From Dyella dinghuensis (GTDB taxonomy: Bacteria > Pseudomonadota > Gammaproteobacteria > Xanthomonadales > Rhodanobacteraceae): 64,000 nt of DNA. A program made the position numbers and the translations under genes. The notes under the pieces were generated by a model. That model was not told where the DNA came from and searched no databases. It saw only the letters and a program-made list of their open reading frames with translations. Every line of letters starts with the position of its first letter. Within the stretch, counting starts at the first letter, position 1. This document shows, piece after piece, positions 1-8,501 of the stretch. The stretch is from assembly GCF_003977615.1 (NCBI RefSeq), contig NZ_RYZR01000003.1, forward strand, positions 496,001-560,000, read 5' to 3'.

Positions 1-340
1 CGGAGTAAAGCGTGGAAAGCGGATCCTGGCGCTCGGTCAATCGCACGACCAGTTCGTTGACGTAGAGGCCGGCGAGTGCGGCATCACCTGATAAACGCAA
101 CGGCAACGACGACAATTCGGCATGACGCAATGTCGCCAGCTCGCCGCGCAGCTGCAGATCGAGCAGCAACGGTTGAAAAGGCTCCAGTTGCGCCCGCGAT
201 ACCCGGGAACGCGCGCCGCGTACGCCACGCGCGACGACGCCGAGACGTCCCGCATCGCGCGTCAGACATTCGAGCAGCAACGACGTTTCCCGATAAGGGC
301 GCGAATGCAAGACGAAGGCAGGCTGTTGCTCAAGGAGCAT
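1..340 (-). CDS. recO: DNA repair protein RecO, N-terminal part (cut by window start)
   Basis: Translating the minus strand from the ATG at 340 gives about 113 residues starting MLLEQQPAFVLHSRPYRETS. This is the OB-fold start of RecO, the recombination mediator that works with RecF/RecR to load RecA on SSB-coated DNA. The reading frame stays open to base 1, so the zinc-finger or helical C-terminal part lies outside the window. An in-frame TGA upstream of the ATG leaves this as the only good start. It follows era by 42 bases on the same strand, matching the usual rnc-era-recO order. Identification rests on the N-terminal sequence and the context. Confidence 0.85.
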   Translation of the reverse strand, partial: MLLEQQPAFVLHSRPYRETSLLLECLTRDAGRLGVVARGVRGARSRVSRAQLEPFQPLLLDLQLRGELATLRHAELSSLPLRLSGDAALAGLYVNELVVRLTERQDPLSTLYS

Positions 341-382
341 GATGACCGCCGCCCCATCGTTCCTGCCGGATCATCACTTTCG

Positions 383-1321
383 CTAGTCCGTGTAACCAAA
401 CTGCTTCAGCAAAGACTCGTCGTCCGCCCAACCCTCACGGACCTTCACCCACAGTCGCAGAAAAACCTTGCGATCGAACATGCGCTCCATATGCCGGCGC
501 GCTGCCGTGCCAATCGCCTTGAGTTGCTCGCCGCCCTGACCGATCACAATGGCCTTTTGACCGTCGCGCTCCACCCAGATCACCGCGTGAATTTCCGCAA
601 TGCCGTCCGGGCGATCCTGGAATTGTTCGATCTCAACCGTAGTCGCGTAAGGCAGCTCCTGATCCAGACGCAACATCAGTTGCTCGCGCACCATTTCTGC
701 GGCGAGGAAGCGTTCGCTTCGATCCGTAATTTCGTCTTCGCCAAACACCGGCGCACGCACGGGCAAGCGCGTGATGATGTCATGCGTCAGCGCTTCCAGG
801 CCCTTGCGCTTTAAAGCACTGACATAGTGCACAGCTTCAAAGCTGTGCTTTTCACTCAGCTCCGCAACGAAGGGCAGCAACGCCGCCTTATCTTTCGTCA
901 GGTCGACCTTGTTGATGACGAGCAATCGCGGCACCTTTTGCTCATCTAGAGCTTCGTAGAGCGCCTCGTCTTCATCGGTCCAGCGCCCCGCCTCGATCAC
1001 CTGCACAGCCAGTTCCACTTCGCTGATGGCCGAACGAACCGCACGGTTGAGGCTGCGATTCATCGCGCGCTTGGCGCCACGGTGCAACCCGGGCGTATCC
1101 ACATAAAGGATCTGCCCCGCTTCGCTGGTAGCGATACCAAGGATTCGATGACGCGTCGTTTGCGGCCGTGGGCTGACGATAGACAAGCGAACGCCGATCA
1201 GGGCGTTGAGCAACGTCGATTTGCCGACGTTCGGTCGTCCGGCCAGTGCAACGAAGCCACAGCGGAAATCCGGATGCGGCAATTCGTGTTCGGCGAAGTC
1301 GTCTTCGCGATCGTCATTCAT
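383..1321 (-). CDS. era: GTPase Era
   Basis: A 312-residue protein of normal Era length. The N-terminal GTPase domain has the P-loop GRPNVGKST (about residues 28-36), DTPG (G3) and NKVD (G4). The C-terminal KH domain carries the expected GQGGEQLK-type loop. Era binds the 3' end of 16S rRNA and assists 30S assembly in the cytoplasm. It lies between rnc and recO on the minus strand, as in most Proteobacteria. There is a 131-base gap to rnc upstream. The ATG at 1321 has only a weak Shine-Dalgarno sequence, but the N-terminus (acidic residues, then [17 protein letters not shown]) fits the family. Confidence 0.97.
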   Translation of the reverse strand: MNDDREDDFAEHELPHPDFRCGFVALAGRPNVGKSTLLNALIGVRLSIVSPRPQTTRHRILGIATSEAGQILYVDTPGLHRGAKRAMNRSLNRAVRSAISEVELAVQVIEAGRWTDEDEALYEALDEQKVPRLLVINKVDLTKDKAALLPFVAELSEKHSFEAVHYVSALKRKGLEALTHDIITRLPVRAPVFGEDEITDRSERFLAAEMVREQLMLRLDQELPYATTVEIEQFQDRPDGIAEIHAVIWVERDGQKAIVIGQGGEQLKAIGTAARRHMERMFDRKVFLRLWVKVREGWADDESLLKQFGYTD

Positions 1322-1452
1322 GGGATAAAAATACTCTCGTGGACGGCTGTAAGCATGGCGCTACCTGTCTGCGAGCGCCACTGAAAAATACAACGTGATA
1401 AAACGGTTAATGAGGAGACAGGCCATCCTGATCGGATGCCCGGCGCCAGGTG

Positions 1453-2112
1453 TCATGGGCTGTCGCGGGTATCCAGCAATCGGCTCAGCACCATTTCTGC
1501 GGCATCCTGCTCGGCCAGCCGGCGACTACTGCCCCGCCCCGCGGCAGTGATGGCCATCGGTTCCATGACCACGCAATTCACATCGAAGATGCGCGCGTGG
1601 TCTTCGCCTTCACTGCCCACCAGCTCGTACTGAGGCAAGGGCCAACCTTCGGCCTGCAACCACTCCTGCAACCGCGTCTTGGGGTCCTTGGAGGAGCGCG
1701 GCAACGCGGTGACGCGATCGGCAAACAGGCCTCTCACCGTCTGGCGACAGGCCTCAAAACCACCATCGAGGTAAACCGCAGCGACAAGCGCTTCGAATGC
1801 ATCGGCAAGGATCGAGTCTCGCCGAAAGCCACCGCTCTTGAGCTCGCCCGAGCCGAGCTTGAGACGATCGCCAAGCTCAAGTTCGCGCGCCATCTCGGCA
1901 AGCGCCTGACCGTTCACCAATTGCGCACGAAGACGTGACATCTCGCCTTCACTGGCCTTGGGATGCGTCTCATACAGCATCTCGGCGACGATGGCTCCAA
2001 GCAAAGCGTCGCCGAGGAACTCCATCCGCTCGTTGTTGGGTTTACCCGCGCTACGATGCGTCAACGCCAATATGGCAAGCGATGGATCGCGGAAGTGATA
2101 CGTCAGCTCCAC
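1453..2112 (-). CDS. rnc: Ribonuclease III
   Basis: A 219-residue RNase III. The catalytic signature NERMEFLGDA is near residues 27-36, with acidic residues E31 and D35. A second acidic cluster follows in DSILADAFEALVAAVYLDGG. The C-terminal double-stranded RNA binding domain spans about residues 150-219. The enzyme cleaves dsRNA in rRNA processing and mRNA decay. The start is a GTG at 2112, six bases after the DUF4845 stop, so translation of the two genes is probably linked. The lepB-DUF4845-rnc-era-recO order is the usual one in Xanthomonadales. Confidence 0.97.
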   Translation of the reverse strand: MELTYHFRDPSLAILALTHRSAGKPNNERMEFLGDALLGAIVAEMLYETHPKASEGEMSRLRAQLVNGQALAEMARELELGDRLKLGSGELKSGGFRRDSILADAFEALVAAVYLDGGFEACRQTVRGLFADRVTALPRSSKDPKTRLQEWLQAEGWPLPQYELVGSEGEDHARIFDVNCVVMEPMAITAAGRGSSRRLAEQDAAEMVLSRLLDTRDSP

Positions 2113-2118
2113 TGCGTC

Positions 2119-2505
2119 TTACTGAGAAGCGGCAACGTTGCCTTGTATGGGCACACTTTTTTCAAAGTGCACCAGAAAATCGATGTTGGAAATAAACGGA
2201 ATGTCCTTGTCGTACGCAACTTGCAACTGAAGCCCCTGTTCGCCCTTTGCAATGGTGATGTCGTCGGGCGTGATCGTGCCATCGCTGACGTACTGATAGT
2301 CCATCTTCTTGATTAGATCGTTGCGGATCTGTAGCGGCGTCTTACCCTCAAAGTTCTCGGTCGCCATATCGTTCATGGCTTTTTGCACACCCATAAACTC
2401 GGTGTATGCCGGCACGAGCTTCATCGCCATATAGGCAAAAAAGCCAACCACCAGCAATAAAATCAGAAAACTGATCAACGTCATGCCTGCATGCTTCGAT
2501 TTCAT
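2119..2505 (-). CDS. DUF4845 family membrane protein
   Basis: The likely start is the ATG at 2505 (MKSKHAGMTLISFLILLL), preceded by a GGGGG-type ribosome site. It gives 128 residues; a longer frame upstream lacks a convincing start. The protein has one N-terminal transmembrane segment (about residues 9-32) and a periplasmic domain of about 95 residues. The first residues resemble a type IV prepilin leader (Gly followed by MTLI and a hydrophobic stretch), but Glu at +5 is replaced by Ser. Genes of this DUF sit between lepB and rnc in many gammaproteobacteria. Function is unknown. The context suggests a link to secretion or pseudopilin-type processing, which is inference. Confidence 0.85.
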   Translation of the reverse strand: MKSKHAGMTLISFLILLLVVGFFAYMAMKLVPAYTEFMGVQKAMNDMATENFEGKTPLQIRNDLIKKMDYQYVSDGTITPDDITIAKGEQGLQLQVAYDKDIPFISNIDFLVHFEKSVPIQGNVAASQ

Positions 2506-2635
2506 AGCCCCCTCACTATGCCGCCGACGCGGCGCGTTCCGATTCAAACCGGCCTTGTAGCCTACTTTGCCCGTTATGCCCACGCTCCGCCAGCGACATG
2601 TTCACGGTTCGACGAGGGCTGGCAATGGCTGCGAT

Positions 2636-3535
2636 TTAACGGATGACCGTTCCGATGCGGTGGAAATCCACGGCGCCAGTATGGAGCCCCTTCCAGCTAA
2701 ACCAGATCATGAAGGCTTTGCCCACCAGATTCTGCTCGGGCAGACACCCCCACCAACGGCTGTCTTCGCTGTTTTCACGGTCATCGCCCATTACGATATA
2801 GCAGTTCGGCGGCACGACGGAAGGCACGCGCGAATTGGGGATCGGCGGCGTCGGGCCGCGTGAAGGCATGCGTGCAATCAAGTGGTTGACCGAGCCCAGC
2901 TGCTCGGACCAGATCGTCGCGTTGTTGTAGAGCAGCTCGTTGTCCTCGGCGCGATTCGGGTTGCCCTTGAAGGGACCGATTTCCGTATCGACAACCGGCT
3001 TACCGTTGATCACGATCTGACTGTCGTGAACTTCGATCGTATCGCCAGGCAAGCCAATGACACGTTTGATCCAATTCTGATTGGCAACCGGCGCATGCGG
3101 ATCCGTGCAGGAGATATCGCCGCTGCGGACCGTATTGCCGTTCTCGTCCTGACAGATGTAACCGGGAAACCTGAACACGACGACGTCGCCACGCTTGGGC
3201 TCGCCAAGGCCGACGACTTTGTTGTTGAACGCCGGCAGGCGCAACCCATACGCGAACTTGTTGACCAGGATGAAATCGCCAACGTCCAGCGTCGGCATCA
3301 TCGAACCGGACGGAATGCGAAACGGCTCGGCGATGAATGAGCGCAGCAACAGCACGACGAAGATGACCGGGAAGAGCGAACGCGCCCAATCCACGGCGGC
3401 GGGATCACGGTAATCCTCACGTGCCGCGTCGAAACGTGCCTTGCGCTTTTTGTAGAGAAACAGGCGATCAAGGCCCCACACGACGCCAAAAACGACGGTG
3501 AGTGCGAGCAGAATTGCCGAAAAATCAAAATCCAT
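2636..3535 (-). CDS. lepB: Signal peptidase I
   Basis: A 299-residue type I signal peptidase that cleaves Sec/Tat leader peptides at the outer face of the inner membrane. Two transmembrane segments lie near residues 6-27 and 53-67, followed by the periplasmic catalytic domain. The Ser nucleophile is in IPSGSMMPT (S78), the Lys general base in NWIKRVIGLPGD, and box E in MGDDRENSEDSR. The gene lies 22 bases after lepA on the minus strand, the conserved lepA-lepB pair. A second, shorter S26 peptidase is encoded at 23708-24403. Confidence 0.97.
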   Translation of the reverse strand: MDFDFSAILLALTVVFGVVWGLDRLFLYKKRKARFDAAREDYRDPAAVDWARSLFPVIFVVLLLRSFIAEPFRIPSGSMMPTLDVGDFILVNKFAYGLRLPAFNNKVVGLGEPKRGDVVVFRFPGYICQDENGNTVRSGDISCTDPHAPVANQNWIKRVIGLPGDTIEVHDSQIVINGKPVVDTEIGPFKGNPNRAEDNELLYNNATIWSEQLGSVNHLIARMPSRGPTPPIPNSRVPSVVPPNCYIVMGDDRENSEDSRWWGCLPEQNLVGKAFMIWFSWKGLHTGAVDFHRIGTVIR

Positions 3536-3557
3536 GCGATGACTCCATAGCCCGATG

Positions 3558-5348
3558 CTATTTGTCTACCTTAAGCACGGCGAGGAAAGCTTCCTGCGGA
3601 ATCTCAACCCGACCGACCTGCTTCATCCGTTTCTTGCCTTCTTTCTGCTTCTCCAGAAGCTTCTTTTTGCGGCTCACATCGCCGCCATAGCATTTGGCCA
3701 AGACGTTCTTGCGCAGCGCTTTCACGGTTGAACGCGCGATGATCTGCGCGCCAATAGCCGCCTGGATCGCGACGTCGAATTGCTGACGTGGAATCAGGTC
3801 CTTCATGCGCTCGACCAGATCGCGGCCACGGCGATCGGCATGACTGCGATGCACGATCAGGCTTAATGCATCAACGCGATCGCCGTTGATCAGCACGTCC
3901 ACACGTACAAACGGACCGGCATCAAAGCGCTCGAGGTGATAATCCATCGACGCATAACCGCGCGACACGGACTTGAGCTTGTCGAAGAAATCGAGCACGA
4001 CTTCCGCGAGCGGAAGCTCGTAGCTGATTTGCACCTGCGTCGCGAGATACTGAATCGAACGCTGCACACCACGCTTTTCTTCGCACAACGTGATGATGTT
4101 GCCGATGTAATCGGGTGGCGTAAGGATGTTGGCAACGATGATCGGTTCGCGAATCTCTTCGATTTGCGGCGACGCGGGCAAATGCGCTGGGTTATCCAGC
4201 TGCATGATCGTGCCGTCGGTCTTGAGGATCTCGTAAACCACCGTCGGCGCGGTCGTGATCAGATTCAGATCGTATTCGCGCTCGAGGCGTTCCTGCACGA
4301 TCTCCATATGCAGCATGCCAAGGAAGCCGCAACGGAATCCAAAGCCCATGGCCTCGGAGCTTTCCGGTTCGAAGAACAGCGCAGCATCGTTGAGGCGCAG
4401 CTTGTCGAGCGCCTCGCGCAGCGCCGGATAATCGTCCGCAGACACCGGAAAAAGGCCCGCGAACACACGTGGCTGCATGGTCTGGAAACCGGGCAGCGCG
4501 TGTGGTGCTGGCTTGGATGATGACGTGAGCGTATCGCCCACAGGCGCGCCGTGCACATCCTTGATGGCTGCCGTGATCCAGCCCACTTCACCCGCGGAAA
4601 GCTTTTCGAGCTTCTTGCGTTTGGGCGTGAAGACGCCCACTTCGCTGACCTCGTGCGAGCGGCCGGTGGACATCACCAGTAGCTTGTCGCCAGGTTTGAT
4701 TTCGCCCTGCATGATGCGCACGAGCGAAACGACGCCGAGATAGTTGTCGAACCACGAATCGATGATCAGCGCCTGGAGGCGATCAGTATCGCGCGGCTTC
4801 GGTGGCGGAATGCGGGCCACGATGGCTTCGAGCACTTCGATCACGTTCTCGCCCGTCTTGGCGCTGACGGCCACGGCATCGTCTGCGTGAATGCCGATAA
4901 CCGCTTCGATCTCACCCTTCACTTTTTCAGGATCGGCGGTCGGCAGGTCGATCTTGTTGAGCACCGGCACCACTTCGAGTCCCTGCTCCACTGCGGTGTA
5001 GCAGTTGGCAACTGACTGCGCTTCCACGCCCTGCGCCGCATCGACAACCAGCAACGCGCCTTCGCAGGCCGCGAGCGAACGACTCACTTCATAGGAGAAG
5101 TCGACGTGGCCGGGCGTGTCGATGAAGTTGAGCTGATAGGTCTTGCCGTTGCGCGCCTTGTACGGCAACGACACGGACTGCGCCTTGATGGTGATGCCGC
5201 GCTCACGCTCGATTGGGTTGCTGTCCAGCACCTGGGCTTCCATCTCACGCTCGGCCAGTCCGCCGCAAATTTGAATGATGCGGTCGGCAAGCGTCGACTT
5301 GCCGTGATCGATATGGGCGATGATGGAGAAATTGCGGATCAGTTCCAT
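3558..5348 (-). CDS. lepA: Elongation factor 4 (LepA)
   Basis: A translational GTPase of 596 residues from the ATG at 5348 ([19 protein letters not shown]), matching the family N-terminus. A GTG at 5369 would add seven residues and cannot be excluded. The G domain has AHIDHGKST, the switch [10 protein letters not shown] and NKIDLP. Domains II, III and V and the LepA-specific C-terminal domain follow, ending in [17 protein letters not shown], typical of EF4. It acts on the ribosome in translation or initiation quality control. It is upstream of lepB, probably in one transcript. Confidence 0.96.
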   Translation of the reverse strand: MELIRNFSIIAHIDHGKSTLADRIIQICGGLAEREMEAQVLDSNPIERERGITIKAQSVSLPYKARNGKTYQLNFIDTPGHVDFSYEVSRSLAACEGALLVVDAAQGVEAQSVANCYTAVEQGLEVVPVLNKIDLPTADPEKVKGEIEAVIGIHADDAVAVSAKTGENVIEVLEAIVARIPPPKPRDTDRLQALIIDSWFDNYLGVVSLVRIMQGEIKPGDKLLVMSTGRSHEVSEVGVFTPKRKKLEKLSAGEVGWITAAIKDVHGAPVGDTLTSSSKPAPHALPGFQTMQPRVFAGLFPVSADDYPALREALDKLRLNDAALFFEPESSEAMGFGFRCGFLGMLHMEIVQERLEREYDLNLITTAPTVVYEILKTDGTIMQLDNPAHLPASPQIEEIREPIIVANILTPPDYIGNIITLCEEKRGVQRSIQYLATQVQISYELPLAEVVLDFFDKLKSVSRGYASMDYHLERFDAGPFVRVDVLINGDRVDALSLIVHRSHADRRGRDLVERMKDLIPRQQFDVAIQAAIGAQIIARSTVKALRKNVLAKCYGGDVSRKKKLLEKQKEGKKRMKQVGRVEIPQEAFLAVLKVDK

Positions 5349-5472
5349 GGAATACGCTGTCAGCTTCACCGCCTCGTGCGATGCACAGGCAGCCTATCAC
5401 CGGGATGGCGACATTAGCCGCGCATTATCGCATGGAATGCGACGCGCAACTGTACGAGTTAGTCCGCAAATT

Positions 5473-5502
5473 CAAAGGCCTGCTTGTTAAAGCAGGCCTT
5501 TG
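5473..5502 (-). terminator. Hairpin downstream of mucD
   Basis: A perfect 13-bp stem (5473-5485 with 5490-5502) and a GTTA loop lie just after the mucD stop on the minus strand. The T-tract is weak (AATTTG), but the stem ends in a run of U-rich pairs. It probably ends the rpoE-rseA-mucD transcript before lepA. Confidence 0.65.
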
Positions 5503-5510
5503 GGAGCGAA

Positions 5511-6971
5511 TCACTCATCTTTGTCGGCAGGAACCGTAAGCGCGACGAAATTCGTCGCATCGCCCCTGCGAACGAGGAGCAGCACCGTGTCCCCGGGTTT
5601 CACGCCTGCGGTGGCGGCCTTATAGGCCTCCACGCTGCCTACCTTCTTTTGATTCACCATCAAAATCACATCACCCGGCTGCAGACCGGCCTGGGACGCG
5701 ACCGGACCGGTAACGTCGGTTATCCCCACGCCCTCGCCTGCTTTCAGACCCAACTGGTTGCGCGCGGACTGATCCAGGCTTTGCACGCTCAGGCCGAGCG
5801 CATCGGCACCCCCGGAAGGTGCTGCTGGCGTCCCGGCAGAGGAACGGGCACTCGTGTCTCGCGACATGGTGCCAACGGTGACATTGACCGTCTTGTCCTG
5901 GCCGTTGCGGTAAACCTCGATTGGCACCGTGGTGCCGGGCTTCGTCATCGCAACCATCGGCGGCAGATCCGAACCTTGTTCAACCGGATGACCGTTGAAC
6001 GCAAGAATGACGTCACCCGCCTGCAAACCCGCCTTCGCGGCCGCGCTTTGCGGCGAAACGCTCACGACGATCGCGCCTTTGGAACTGCCAAGCTTGAGCG
6101 CCTTGACCACATCGTCGTCCACCGGCTTGACCATCACACCCAACTGGCCGCGCGTGACATAGCCCTGGGTTTTCAACTGCTCCACCGCGTTCATCGCCAC
6201 GTCGATCGGAATCGAGAAGGCGATGCCCTGATAACCACCGGTGTCGGAATAGATCTGCGAATTGATGCCGACGACCTGGCCTTGCAGGTTGAACAGCGGT
6301 CCGCCGGAATTGCCTCGATTGATCGGAACGTCGGTTTGAATGAACGAAGTATCAGGCTGATCCTGATTGCCCATGGTTCGACCCACCGCACTGACAATGC
6401 CTTGCGTCACTGTGAAATCGAACCCAAAGGGCGAGCCAATCGCCAACACCCACTGGCCCGGCTTCAGCAAGCGCGAATCGCCAATGGTCACCGCCGGCAG
6501 ACTTCCACCCGCATCGACTTTCAACAACGCGATGTCATAGGTGGGATCGGTACCGACCACTTTCGCCGTGAGCGTGCGGCGATCCTGCAGGCGAACCGTC
6601 ACGGTGTCGGCATGATCGACAACGTGATTGTTGGTGAGGATGTAGCCGTCGCTCGAAATGATGAAGCCGGAACCCAACGACGTATGCGCCTGGTCTTCCG
6701 GCGACGGCATCATGGGCATACCGAAGAAACGTCGGAAGAGTTCCGCCTGAGGATCATCCTGTCCTTGTGCCGGGTCGGCCCCCTTGGGGCGGCGGCCGGA
6801 ATATTTGGCTTCGACGTGGACGACGGCGGCAGCGTTTTTCTGCACGATGCCGGTGAAATCGGGCAATCCAGCAACAGGGGCGGCAGTTTGAGCAAGCGCC
6901 AGACTGGATCCCGCGAGACCCAAGGCTAAGGCGCAGCACAACAGGCTGCTGGCAAAACGGGGTTGACTCAT
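5511..6971 (-). CDS. mucD: Periplasmic Do-family serine protease/chaperone (DegP/MucD)
   Basis: A 486-residue HtrA-type protease. It has a cleavable signal peptide (first about 28 residues, ending near SLALAQ), then a trypsin-like domain with the triad His in NNHVVDHAD, Asp in TYDIALLKV and Ser in GNSGGPL, then two PDZ domains. It degrades or holds misfolded envelope proteins in the periplasm and feeds back on sigma-E. It lies 111 bases downstream of rseA. Its leader has two mutually exclusive hairpins just before a strong GAGGAGGA ribosome site. RseB is absent between rseA and this gene, as is usual in Xanthomonadales. Confidence 0.96.
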   Translation of the reverse strand: MSQPRFASSLLCCALALGLAGSSLALAQTAAPVAGLPDFTGIVQKNAAAVVHVEAKYSGRRPKGADPAQGQDDPQAELFRRFFGMPMMPSPEDQAHTSLGSGFIISSDGYILTNNHVVDHADTVTVRLQDRRTLTAKVVGTDPTYDIALLKVDAGGSLPAVTIGDSRLLKPGQWVLAIGSPFGFDFTVTQGIVSAVGRTMGNQDQPDTSFIQTDVPINRGNSGGPLFNLQGQVVGINSQIYSDTGGYQGIAFSIPIDVAMNAVEQLKTQGYVTRGQLGVMVKPVDDDVVKALKLGSSKGAIVVSVSPQSAAAKAGLQAGDVILAFNGHPVEQGSDLPPMVAMTKPGTTVPIEVYRNGQDKTVNVTVGTMSRDTSARSSAGTPAAPSGGADALGLSVQSLDQSARNQLGLKAGEGVGITDVTGPVASQAGLQPGDVILMVNQKKVGSVEAYKAATAGVKPGDTVLLLVRRGDATNFVALTVPADKDE

Positions 6972-6994
6972 GGATTCCTCCTCAGTTCCGGGCG

Positions 6995-7028
6995 CCCTTA
7001 CCCGTTCCAGGGTAAGGGATGGAACGGG
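6995..7028 (-). promoter_or_regulatory. mucD leader with two alternative hairpins
   Basis: In the message (minus strand) the order is CCCGTTCCA, T, CCCTTACCC, TGGAACGGG, TAAGGG. Segment 7020-7028 pairs perfectly with 7001-7009 (9 bp). Segment 7010-7018 pairs perfectly with 6995-7003 (9 bp). The two helices share 7001-7003 and interleave, so they exclude one another. The structure ends 24 bases before the mucD ATG. Pairing is seen directly; a regulatory role is inferred. Confidence 0.5.
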
Positions 7029-7082
7029 AGGACAATTTAAGAAAACAGGAAGCGCGTAGGGCCGTTGCTGGAAGCGGCAGGG

Positions 7083-7763
7083 TTAACGCCCTGCGGCTCC
7101 CTGATTGGCTGCGCGTTGCGGTGCGGCCTTGGCCTGCGGTGTATCAATCAGCAGCAGATAACTGCCGTCCTGATTGTTGAGGGCCTTGTAGCCCTTGATG
7201 GAATAGCCCTGTCCGGCGATCGGATAGCGCTGAAACAGCAGATTGTCCGACGGGTCCGACAACGTGGCCGAGGCTTGCTGGCTCAAGCTGGACGCCGAAT
7301 AGGCGCTCAACGAGGGTGGCACGGCAGACAGCGCACTACTGACGGGGCGCTGCACATCGGCAACCGCTCGCGGCTCGGCTTGAGGAGCCGGGTTAACCGA
7401 CGCCAGATGCGCCGAATGACCGGAATCCCGAGCCGTCGGCTGTGAAACCATCAGCGCTGCGACTGCAACGCTGGCAGCAATCGCGCCACCGACGGAAAGG
7501 CGCAACCAATCGCGGCGATGCGAAGCGACCTGCGAGGCAGCCGTCTGCTCGTCTTCGATGAGCTGCATGACCCGCGACGCAAAGCCGGCACCCGCCAGGG
7601 GTGGCAGTTGCTGACGCAGGCTATCGCCCGCTACGTGATAGCGAGTCCAAACCTGAAGCAGCGACGTGTCGTGATCGAGCCTGCGCAACAAAAAGCGCAG
7701 CTCTTCCTTGGACAGCTCGCCGTCCATTGCCGAAGAGAGATTTTCCATGTTCGCATCACTCAT
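7083..7763 (-). CDS. rseA: Sigma-E anti-sigma factor RseA (MucA-like)
   Basis: A protein of 226 residues from the ATG at 7763, with AGGA nine bases upstream; a TTG at 7772 would overlap the rpoE stop. The N-terminal cytoplasmic anti-sigma domain (MENLSSAMDGELSKEELRF) matches RseA_N. One transmembrane helix lies near residues 88-108 (VGGAIAASVAVAALMV). The periplasmic part is rich in Ala, Ser and Pro. It holds sigma-E at the membrane until regulated proteolysis frees it. The gene starts 5 bases after rpoE ends, so the two are co-transcribed. Confidence 0.93.
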   Translation of the reverse strand: MSDANMENLSSAMDGELSKEELRFLLRRLDHDTSLLQVWTRYHVAGDSLRQQLPPLAGAGFASRVMQLIEDEQTAASQVASHRRDWLRLSVGGAIAASVAVAALMVSQPTARDSGHSAHLASVNPAPQAEPRAVADVQRPVSSALSAVPPSLSAYSASSLSQQASATLSDPSDNLLFQRYPIAGQGYSIKGYKALNNQDGSYLLLIDTPQAKAAPQRAANQGAAGR

Positions 7764-7768
7764 GACAT

Positions 7769-8356
7769 TCAATCCTCGCGGTCAGTAAGCAGCGGCCGCA
7801 ACTTCTCGTCGATCGCCTCACGTGCCCGGAAGATACGAGAACGTACCGTTCCGATCGGGCAGCCCATAGATTCGGCAATCTCTTCATAGCTGAGGCCTTC
7901 CACTTCACGCAGCGTAATGGCCGTCCGCAGCTCCTCGGGCAAAGCTTGGACAGTGGCAAACACGGTTTGTTCAATTTCTTGTCGCATTAATTCGCGTTCG
8001 GGGGTAGCCCCCTCCTGCATGCGGTCTGCGCCGGGCACGAAAACGGCGTCTTCGACCGAAATATCGTCGGTCGGAGGGCGCCGGCCCATGGCCACCAAGT
8101 GGTTTTTGGCCGTGTTGACCGCAATCTTGTACATCCAAGTATAGAAAGCACTCTCGCCCCGGAACGAGCCGATGGCCCGCCAGGCGCGGACAAACGCCTC
8201 CTGCGCCACGTCCTCGCATTCGGCGTAGTTATGGATATAGCGGGAAATAAGACCGATGACCTTGTGCTGATACTTGCGAACCAGCAAGTCGAAAGCGCGC
8301 TTGTCCCCGTTTTGTACACGCTCAACCAGCGCACTATCGAGTTCGTTTTCGCCCAT
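7769..8356 (-). CDS. rpoE: Extracytoplasmic-function sigma factor sigma-E
   Basis: A 195-residue ECF sigma factor with region 2 (DLLVRKYQHKVIGLISRY, then YTWMYKIAVNTAKNHL) and region 4 with a helix-turn-helix (LSYEEIAESMGCPIGTVRSR). It directs transcription of envelope-stress genes from GAACTT/TCTGA-type promoters. The ATG at 8356 is preceded by GGAG. Upstream, at 8420-8446, a matching sigma-E promoter points at the gene, which predicts autoregulation. It is the first gene of rpoE-rseA-mucD. Confidence 0.97.
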   Translation of the reverse strand: MGENELDSALVERVQNGDKRAFDLLVRKYQHKVIGLISRYIHNYAECEDVAQEAFVRAWRAIGSFRGESAFYTWMYKIAVNTAKNHLVAMGRRPPTDDISVEDAVFVPGADRMQEGATPERELMRQEIEQTVFATVQALPEELRTAITLREVEGLSYEEIAESMGCPIGTVRSRIFRAREAIDEKLRPLLTDRED

Positions 8357-8419
8357 CCGGGCTGTCTCCTTCGTTACCGCGCCATACCCGGGATGCCGTC
8401 CATCGAATGGGTGATCTGC

Positions 8420-8446
8420 TCAGACCGGCGCCGTGCCCACAAGTTC
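8420..8446 (-). promoter_or_regulatory. Sigma-E-type autoregulatory promoter of rpoE
   Basis: On the minus strand GAACTT (8446-8441) is followed by a 16-base spacer and TCTGA (8424-8420), preceded by GG. This matches the known sigma-E consensus (GAACTT, 15-17 bases, TCTGA or TCAAA). It lies 64 bases upstream of the rpoE ATG. Direct sequence match; activity is inferred. Confidence 0.8.
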
Positions 8447-8501
8447 AGCACGGACCGATGGCTTATCGGTCGATTCTAAGATAGGGACGTTCCACCAGCG
8501 C

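Noticed and set aside
5484-6929. 481-codon open frame on the plus strand opposite mucD
   Set aside because: Its translation has no recognisable domain and is rich in Arg/His as expected for a shadow frame in GC-rich DNA; mucD on the other strand has all catalytic motifs.
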